Of a stretch of DNA of 64,000 nucleotides, positions 58,776 to 64,000 are shown piece by piece. Each line of letters opens with the position of its first letter. Within the stretch, counting starts at the first letter, position 1. Position numbers and translations under genes: made by a program. Source of the stretch: Gordonibacter sp. Marseille-P4307 (GTDB lineage: Bacteria > Actinomycetota > Coriobacteriia > Coriobacteriales > Eggerthellaceae); assembly GCF_900604965.1 (NCBI RefSeq), contig NZ_UWPD01000001.1, forward strand, positions 822,642-886,641. The letters are read 5' to 3'. Below the pieces are notes generated by a model. That model did no database searches, was not told the DNA's origin, and worked only from the letters and a program-made list of their open reading frames with translations.

Positions 58776-60041
58776 ATGGCTAAGAGCACTCTCGCCGAGA
58801 AGTTCAAGAACATCGGCCCGGGCGCGCTGGTCGCAGCAGGCTTCATCGGACCGGGCACGGTTACCACCTGCACGGTGTCGGGTGCAAGCTATGGCTACAC
58901 CATGCTGTGGGCGCTTCTGTTCGCAACCGTGGCAACCATCCTGTTCCAGGAGATGGCTGCGCGCATCGGCATCATCACGGGGAAGGGCTTGGGCGAAAAC
59001 ATTCGCGATCGCGTCGGCAATCCCGCGCTGAAGTGGGCCGCCATCGCCATCGTCATCGTGGCCATCTTCGTGGGCAACATCGCCTACGAAACCGGTAACG
59101 TGACCGGCGGCATTTTGGGAATCCAGGCGTTCGCTCCTGGTATTCAGATGCTGCCCATCGTGGTGGTTATCGGCATCGCTGGTTTCGCCTGCCTGTGGAT
59201 TGGCTCGTACAAGCTGGTTGAGAAAATCCTCACGGCCATCGTGGTGTTCATGGGCTTGGTGTTTCTCATCACGGCATTCGCCTCTCCGGTTGATTGGGGC
59301 GCGGTGGTGTCGGGTCTGTTCGTCCCCATGCTTCCCAGCGTCGAGCAGACCGGCGGCGTGTCCCCCATTTTGGTTGCGACCGGGCTCATTGGAACGACGG
59401 TGGTTCCGTACAACCTGTTCCTGCATGCCTCCGGTGCCGCCGAGCGCTTCAAAGATCCCGAACAGGTGGCCGACGCCCGCTTCGATGCGGCCCTTTCCAT
59501 CGGGCTTGGCGGCGTCATATCGATGGCGATCCTCATCTGCGCTGCGGCCAATATCCATGGCACGGGCATCGCAGTGACCAACGGCAAGGATATGGCCATC
59601 GCCCTTCAGCCGCTTCTGGGCAGCTGGGCTACGTACATGATCGGTCTCGGTCTTCTGGCTGCCGGCTTCTCCAGTGTGATTACGGCTTCTTTGTCGGCGG
59701 CGTATGCGGTTAACGGCGTTTTGGGCTGGGGCAAGGGTCTTAAGGACGTCCGCTTCAAAGCCATTTGGCTGATCGTGCTTCTGGCCGGATGCTTCATGGC
59801 GGTTGCGTTCGGGAAGAGCCCCACGCAGCTTATCCTCACCGCTCAGGCGGCTAACGCCATCCTGCTGCCCATCATGGCCTTCTTCGTGATGTTCTGCGCG
59901 AACGGAGCAGATCTCGAGAAGTTCAAGAACCATCTGTTCGCCAACATTGCGGGTGTGGTGATTATCCTGGTCACTATCTTCATCGCGTACCGCAACATGT
60001 CTGCGTTCATCACGTCTGTCCAGAAGCTGCTGGGAGCCTAG
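58776..60041 (+). CDS. NRAMP (SLC11)-family transporter with non-canonical metal-site motifs
   Basis: A 421-residue polytopic protein of about 11 helices. Overall NRAMP features are clear: GPGALVAAGFIGPG in helix 1, GASYGYTMLWALLF following it, and the helix 6 region with VPYNLFLHASGAAERFKDPE. However, the helix 1 DPGN motif is GPGT (25-28), losing the Asp and Asn metal ligands, and the helix 6 MPH is VPY (210-212), losing the Met and His. Classical manganese/iron transport is therefore unlikely to be by the usual site. Related non-classical SLC11 proteins are known, including a magnesium transporter from Eggerthella lenta, but whether this belongs with it needs phylogeny. ATG 58776 follows GAAAGGA by six bases. 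Confidence 0.85.
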   Translation: MAKSTLAEKFKNIGPGALVAAGFIGPGTVTTCTVSGASYGYTMLWALLFATVATILFQEMAARIGIITGKGLGENIRDRVGNPALKWAAIAIVIVAIFVGNIAYETGNVTGGILGIQAFAPGIQMLPIVVVIGIAGFACLWIGSYKLVEKILTAIVVFMGLVFLITAFASPVDWGAVVSGLFVPMLPSVEQTGGVSPILVATGLIGTTVVPYNLFLHASGAAERFKDPEQVADARFDAALSIGLGGVISMAILICAAANIHGTGIAVTNGKDMAIALQPLLGSWATYMIGLGLLAAGFSSVITASLSAAYAVNGVLGWGKGLKDVRFKAIWLIVLLAGCFMAVAFGKSPTQLILTAQAANAILLPIMAFFVMFCANGADLEKFKNHLFANIAGVVIILVTIFIAYRNMSAFITSVQKLLGA

Positions 60042-60060
60042 CTTTCAGGTTAGTGGCTTC

Positions 60061-60095
60061 AACGACGCCCCCGCCATCGGCGGGGGCGTCGTTTT
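60061..60095. terminator. Strong terminator between the NRAMP gene and pxpA
   Basis: A perfect 15-base-pair stem (60061-60075 with 60079-60093), loop ATC, followed by TT. Located between convergent genes; the minus-strand side begins with AA, so it may act both ways. Confidence 0.85.
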
Positions 60096-60152
60096 GCCGG
60101 GTGGTTTTCGCAACGCTCTATGGAGGTGAAGCCGTACCGGTCGATTCGGCGT

Positions 60153-60914
60153 TTAGGACCCAATCGGCTTGATCTGCACGTTGGATTCCTCAAGTGCGCG
60201 GCGAAGTTCTCGAACGAACTCGAGCGCACGCTCGTTGTCGCCGTGGGTGCAGATGGTGTCGGCTGAAATCCGGATGGTTTTGCCGGTGATGCTTTCGATG
60301 GTGCCTTCGCGAACCGCGCGGACGGCGCGTTTGACCGCGAACGCCTCGTCGGTGAGCGTTGCGTTGGGTAAAGAGCGCGGGGCAAGCACGCCTTGGTCAG
60401 TGTAGTTGCGATCGGCGAAGAATTCGTTGGCGCACCTGAGCCCTGCCGTCTCTCCGGCTTCTATCAGGCAGCTGCCCGAAAGGCCCACCAGCACCAGTTT
60501 TGAGTCGAAGTCCCGCACGGCGGCGGCGATGGCGTCTGCCAATGCGCGGTCGGTGGCGGCTCGGTTGTACAGCTGCCCGTGGGGCTTCACGTGGTGCAGA
60601 TCTGCTCCCTCTGCCGCGCAGAAGCCCGCGAGCGCTCCGATTTGGTACAGGACGAACGAATAGGCCTCGTCGGGCGAGAGGTTCATGTCGCGGCGTCCGA
60701 ATCCCTGAAGGTCGGGGTATCCCGGATGAGCGCCGATCGCAATGCCGGCTCGGGCGGCCATGCGCACGGTTTTGCGCATGACCGACGGATCGCCCGCGTG
60801 CATTCCGCACGCGATGTTCACGCTTGAAACCAGGGGAATAACCTGGTCGTCCAGCCCCATGGCGTACCTGCCGAAGCTTTCACCCAAATCGCAGTTGAGA
60901 TCGATGGCGTTCAT
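60153..60914 (-). CDS. pxpA: 5-oxoprolinase subunit A (LamB/YcsF family)
   Basis: A 253-residue protein. MNAIDLNCDLGESFGRY is the family start, followed by SSVNIACGMHAGDPSVMRKT, AHPGYPDLQGFGRRDM, HVKPHGQLYN and the end TICTHGDNERALEFVREL, matching PxpA closely. With PxpB and PxpC it opens 5-oxoproline to glutamate with ATP. It is the last gene of a minus-strand cluster that includes accB, accC and a DUF1445 protein, and its partner pxpC ends at the window edge. Confidence 0.93.
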   Translation of the reverse strand: MNAIDLNCDLGESFGRYAMGLDDQVIPLVSSVNIACGMHAGDPSVMRKTVRMAARAGIAIGAHPGYPDLQGFGRRDMNLSPDEAYSFVLYQIGALAGFCAAEGADLHHVKPHGQLYNRAATDRALADAIAAAVRDFDSKLVLVGLSGSCLIEAGETAGLRCANEFFADRNYTDQGVLAPRSLPNATLTDEAFAVKRAVRAVREGTIESITGKTIRISADTICTHGDNERALEFVRELRRALEESNVQIKPIGS

Positions 60915-60966
60915 AAGCGTTTCCTGTCTTCAGTACTGTTTCATACGTGCGGTTTATCCGAAACCG

Positions 60967-61791
60967 TCATCCTTTCAGGTCGATGTTTTTGGTGTCGGTC
61001 ACCAGCATGCAGCCTGGGGCGTGCGTGATGGCCAAGGGCGGTTTGGAGTTCATCACGACCGATTGCGGGGTAACGCCGCAGGCCCAGAACACCGGGGTCT
61101 CGCCTTCGTACATGTCGACCGGATCACCGAAATCGGGACGGGATACGTCGCGGATGCCGATGGCGGCGGGGTCGCCGATATGAAGCGGGGCGCCGTGCAC
61201 CTGCGGAATGGCTCCCGAGATCTGGGTGGCGCGCACGATCTGCCCGTAGGGAATGGGCCGCATCGACATCACCATGTTCCCCGACATCGATCCTGCAGGC
61301 CTGCAGGCGACGTTGGTGAGGTACATCGGGACGTTTCTGCCCATGGTGTTATGCCGCATTTCGATTCCGGCTTCGATCAGCTCGGACTCGAACGAGAACG
61401 AGCAGCCGATGACGAACGAGACGAAGTCGTCACGCCACATATCTGCGACGTCGGTAACCTCGTCGACCAGCTCTCCGTGGCGGTAGATGCGGTAACGGGG
61501 AAAATCGGTGGCGATATCGCAGTCGGTCGCGCAGATGGAGGTTTGGCGCGCGCCCGTTTCGGTTACCTCTAAAAGAGGGCAGGGCTTGGGGTTTCGCTGG
61601 GCGAACAGGAGAAAGTCGTAAGCCTGCTCTTTGGGCAGCACGATCAGGTTCGCCTGCGCGTAGCCCGGACACAATCCGCTGGTGGGAGCGCTGTAGGCTC
61701 CCGAGCGGATCAGGCGGCGCAGTTCGACGGGGGAGGCGCTGCGGGCTTTCTCCCAGATTTCGGGGGAAACGTTGTCGGGACGAGCCAGCAT
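60967..61791 (-). CDS. Putative hydro-lyase (DUF1445 / D-glutamate cyclase-like)
   Basis: A 274-residue protein of the DUF1445 family. RRLIRSGAYSAPTSGLCPGYAQANLIVLP is the conserved opening (in part), and DDFVSFVIGCSFSFE and GNMVMSMRPIP are family blocks. Eukaryotic relatives act as D-glutamate cyclase, making 5-oxo-D-proline from D-glutamate. Placement between accC and pxpA fits a role in 5-oxoproline metabolism (inference). AAAGGAGG lies seven bases before ATG 61791. It is 80 bases after accC. Confidence 0.88.
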   Translation of the reverse strand: MLARPDNVSPEIWEKARSASPVELRRLIRSGAYSAPTSGLCPGYAQANLIVLPKEQAYDFLLFAQRNPKPCPLLEVTETGARQTSICATDCDIATDFPRYRIYRHGELVDEVTDVADMWRDDFVSFVIGCSFSFESELIEAGIEMRHNTMGRNVPMYLTNVACRPAGSMSGNMVMSMRPIPYGQIVRATQISGAIPQVHGAPLHIGDPAAIGIRDVSRPDFGDPVDMYEGETPVFWACGVTPQSVVMNSKPPLAITHAPGCMLVTDTKNIDLKG

Positions 61792-61871
61792 CGCACCCCT
61801 CCTTTCGTTTCTATCGGATGCAGAGCGCCTTGTTCGGGACGGTTCCGGCAGAGGCGGACGACCGCGTGGCG

Positions 61872-63221
61872 CTACACTTCGCCGCGCAGGAACTTCTCGA
61901 TGAAGCTGGTGTCGGCCAAACCGGCCTTGAACGTTTCGTTTTCCATGATGGAGTACTGAAAATCAAGGTTGGTCGACACGCCCACTACCACCATCTCTTC
62001 CAGTGCCGTGCGCATCTTGGCGATGGCTTCGGTGCGGCTGCGCCCGCGTACGATGACCTTGGCGATCATTGAATCGTAGTAGGGAGAGATCTCGAATCCG
62101 TCGTAGGCGGCGGTATCGACGCGCACGCCGTTGCCTCCGGGCAGGTGCATCTGCGAGATCACGCCGGGGCTGGGCAGAAATCCCTTTTCGGGAATCTCGG
62201 CGTTGATGCGGCACTCGATGCCGTGGCCGTCGAGGTGGATGTCGTCTTGGGTAAACGACAGCTCTTCGCCCGCCGCGATGCACAGCATCTCGCGCACGAT
62301 GTCTCGGTGGGTGACGAATTCGGTGACGGAGTGCTCTACCTGCACGCGCGTGTTCATCTCCATGAAGTAGTAGTTGCGGTCCTTGTCCATCAAAAACTCG
62401 ATGGTGCCCGCAGACGTGTAGCCCACAGCGCGTGCGGCCTTCACGGCGTCTTCCATCATGCGTTGGCGGGTTTCATCATCGAGGAAGGGCGAGGGGGATT
62501 CCTCGATCATCTTCTGGTGGTTGCGCTGCACCGAGCAATCACGTTCTCCCATGGCCACGATATGGCCGTGATTGTCGGCGATAACCTGAACCTCCACGTG
62601 GCGCGGGTCGATAACGGCTCGCTCGAGGTACATGGTGTTGTCGCCGAACGCGTTGATGCTCTCGCGCTGCGCGATGTTGAACTGCTCGATGAAGTCTTCG
62701 GGACTCTCTGAGATACGCATGCCCTTGCCGCCGCCGCCCGACGACGCCTTGATCATAATGGGCCATCCCACGTCGGCAGCGGCCGCTTTCGCGTGCTCTG
62801 CATCGTGGAACGACTCGCGGCAGCCGGGTACGACGGGCACGCCGGCGTCCATCATGGTGCGACGGGCCTGGCTTTTGTTGCCCATGCGGTCGATTACCGA
62901 CGCGCGCGGTCCGACGAAGACGATGTCGTTGTCGGCGCACATCTTCGCGAAGGTGGCGTTTTCGGACAGAAAGCCGTAACCGGGGTGGATGGCGTCGGCG
63001 CCGCACCCGAGGGCCGCGGTGATGATGGCCGTGGTGTTCAGGTACGAGTCACGGGCTTGGGCAGGTCCGATGCATACCGATTCGTCGGCCAGGTACACAT
63101 GGAGCGCCTGGCGGTCGGCGGTCGAGTACACCGCGACCGTCTTGATGCCCATCGCCCTGCAGGCGCGGATGATGCGGACGGCGATTTCTCCGCGGTTGGC
63201 GATAAGAACCTTGTTGAGCAT
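61872..63221 (-). CDS. accC: Biotin carboxylase (acetyl-CoA carboxylase subunit AccC type)
   Basis: A 449-residue ATP-grasp enzyme that carboxylates biotin on a carrier protein. MLNKVLIANRGEIAVRIIRA is the standard N terminus. The ATP-binding glycine loop is KASSGGGGKGMRI, and RDCSVQRNHQKMIEESPSP and MEMNTRVQVEHSVTE carry the metal and biotin site residues. It starts nine bases after accB and lies in a cluster with pxp genes, so it may serve a biotin-dependent step there rather than fatty-acid synthesis. No AccA or AccD is nearby. Confidence 0.95.
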   Translation of the reverse strand: MLNKVLIANRGEIAVRIIRACRAMGIKTVAVYSTADRQALHVYLADESVCIGPAQARDSYLNTTAIITAALGCGADAIHPGYGFLSENATFAKMCADNDIVFVGPRASVIDRMGNKSQARRTMMDAGVPVVPGCRESFHDAEHAKAAAADVGWPIMIKASSGGGGKGMRISESPEDFIEQFNIAQRESINAFGDNTMYLERAVIDPRHVEVQVIADNHGHIVAMGERDCSVQRNHQKMIEESPSPFLDDETRQRMMEDAVKAARAVGYTSAGTIEFLMDKDRNYYFMEMNTRVQVEHSVTEFVTHRDIVREMLCIAAGEELSFTQDDIHLDGHGIECRINAEIPEKGFLPSPGVISQMHLPGGNGVRVDTAAYDGFEISPYYDSMIAKVIVRGRSRTEAIAKMRTALEEMVVVGVSTNLDFQYSIMENETFKAGLADTSFIEKFLRGEV

Positions 63222-63230
63222 GGCGGATCC

Positions 63231-63716
63231 CTACGCCGAGGCTTCGGTGACGATGCGGAACAGGGGCTGGTCGTATTCTACCTGGGTTCCGTTTCCGGCC
63301 AGGATCTCGGTGACGATGCCCGGTGCGGGAGCCGTGATCTCGTTCATCATCTTCATGGCTTCGACGATGGCGAGGGTCTGCCCGGTAAGCACCTCCTGGC
63401 CCACCTTCACGAAGGGCTCTTCATCGGGGGAGGGGCCGGTGTAGAACGTTCCCACCATGGGGCTGCGCACAAGCGCGCTGGAGTCTTCGGCGCCGGCCAC
63501 GGGCGCGCTTGCGGCGCCGGTGGTGACGTGCGAATCGTCATGGCTGGCGATAAGCTCCTTCACGCGGTCGGCCATCAGCGGCAGGGCCATGGCGCTTGCA
63601 ATGGACGGGGTTGCGCGCTCCAGCTCGATCTTGATGTCCCCGTCGTCGTAACGGACGGCGCTCAGGTTGGCTTCGTCCATGATCTCGATGAGATCTTTGA
63701 TGTTCTTGGTTTCCAT
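63231..63716 (-). CDS. accB: Biotin carboxyl carrier protein (AccB type)
   Basis: A 161-residue biotin carrier. The C-terminal biotinyl domain has [10 protein letters not shown] with the biotin-accepting lysine, and [19 protein letters not shown] and [18 protein letters not shown] around it. The N-terminal part (1-80) is helical with KIELERA, typical of bacterial AccB. AAAGGAG lies five bases before ATG 63716. Located between pxpC and accC. Confidence 0.94.
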   Translation of the reverse strand: METKNIKDLIEIMDEANLSAVRYDDGDIKIELERATPSIASAMALPLMADRVKELIASHDDSHVTTGAASAPVAGAEDSSALVRSPMVGTFYTGPSPDEEPFVKVGQEVLTGQTLAIVEAMKMMNEITAPAPGIVTEILAGNGTQVEYDQPLFRIVTEASA

Positions 63717-63725
63717 GACGCTCCT

Positions 63726-64000
63726 TTACGACTGGCGCTTCTCGCGGTGATGGGCGGTCTGTTCGGTTTCGATCCAAAGCGCTTGGCCGCCCGAGGCCAG
63801 CGCCTGCGCTTCGAGGATGGGTGTGAGCCTCCGCGCGGTCTTGCGCGGGGAGATGCCCCCGTAACTTGGTCGTCTGACCATTTTAGCAAGAGCTTTGAAG
63901 TGCAGCGTTTCTCTGCGGTAAAGCTCTTGGGCTTCCTGCACGCTTACGGAGTCGAATCTAACGGTGCGCCCGGGCGGGCTTTGCACCAGCTTGGGAATAT
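63726..64000 (-). CDS. pxpC: C-terminal end of biotin-dependent carboxyltransferase-type protein PxpC (5-oxoprolinase subunit C), partial
   Basis: The frame is open at the right edge and ends 91 codons in at 63726. The first visible residues, IPKLVQSPPGRTVRFDSVSV and then QEAQELYRR, match the C terminus of KipA/PxpC proteins (PGDxVRFxPVSxxEA). About 60 residues of basic, less conserved tail follow, longer than in most PxpC, and it may be a local extension. PxpC, with PxpB and PxpA, converts 5-oxoproline to glutamate. It could be a PxpBC fusion; the upstream part is outside the window. It lies nine bases before accB. Confidence 0.7.
   Translation of the reverse strand, partial: IPKLVQSPPGRTVRFDSVSVQEAQELYRRETLHFKALAKMVRRPSYGGISPRKTARRLTPILEAQALASGGQALWIETEQTAHHREKRQS

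Overview
The window is GC-rich chromosomal DNA with actinobacterial gene orders (rarA / DUF948-like / AI-2E transporter / alaS; infA-rpmJ-rpsM-rpsK-rpsD-rpoA-rplQ). It also has Gram-positive surface proteins (CWB2 repeats, LPxTG-like tails, NEAT/Shp-type haem proteins) and a cytochrome c maturation operon of the CcmE-CxxxY type. Together these suggest an anaerobic Coriobacteriia member, most likely Eggerthellaceae. That placement rests on gene content and remembered gene orders, not on a search. No rRNA, CRISPR array, IS element or prophage was seen. One tRNA (Ala, anticodon CGC) is present.

Layout, left half. 1-10.7 kb: the end of an LPxTG-like protein, rsmI, a YgjP-type metalloprotease, a secreted subtilisin with CWB2 repeats, a convergent coiled-coil wall protein, then metG-tatD-flavodoxin-rsmA-veg, a housekeeping order also known from Firmicutes. 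10.8-16.8 kb: tRNA-Ala and a ccmE-F-A-B-C-D operon with no ccmG/H/I. 16.8-20.1 kb: galU, a degenerate homocysteine-methyltransferase-like gene, a small protein and MscS. 20.1-27 kb: a possible structured RNA, a Crp/Fnr regulator beside a strong palindrome, and a five-gene haem-acquisition locus (NEAT-like wall protein, Shp-like membrane protein, IsdE-like lipoprotein, FecCD permease, ATPase). 27-33.3 kb: rarA, a DUF948-like protein, an AI-2E family exporter and alaS.

Layout, right half. 33.3-37.8 kb, minus strand: a LysR regulator and a YdjI-YdjH-YdjG-like envelope trio. 37.9-42.1 kb: an SGNH hydrolase, a YolD/Y-family polymerase pair behind a LexA-type box, a tail-anchored unknown and L-lactate dehydrogenase. 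42.7-47 kb: the infA-to-rplQ ribosomal/RNA polymerase operon and an EcfT gene. 47-56.2 kb: enolase, two molybdopterin genes, alanine racemase, uracil-DNA glycosylase, folC, a SpoU methyltransferase, mazG and a small alarmone synthetase. 56.3-60 kb: an amino-acid binding lipoprotein, a permease fused to an extracytoplasmic domain and an unusual NRAMP-family transporter. 60.1-64 kb, minus strand: a 5-oxoproline cluster (end of pxpC, accB, accC, DUF1445 hydro-lyase, pxpA) that runs off the right edge.

How it fits together: haem import (21.5-26.9 kb) and haem delivery to c-type cytochromes (11.3-16.8 kb) lie about 5 kb apart, as expected of an organism that relies on anaerobic respiratory c-type cytochromes. 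The least expected items are a CcmE with two OB-like units, the NEAT plus Shp haem relay, an NRAMP protein lacking the usual metal-site motif residues, and the permease fusion.
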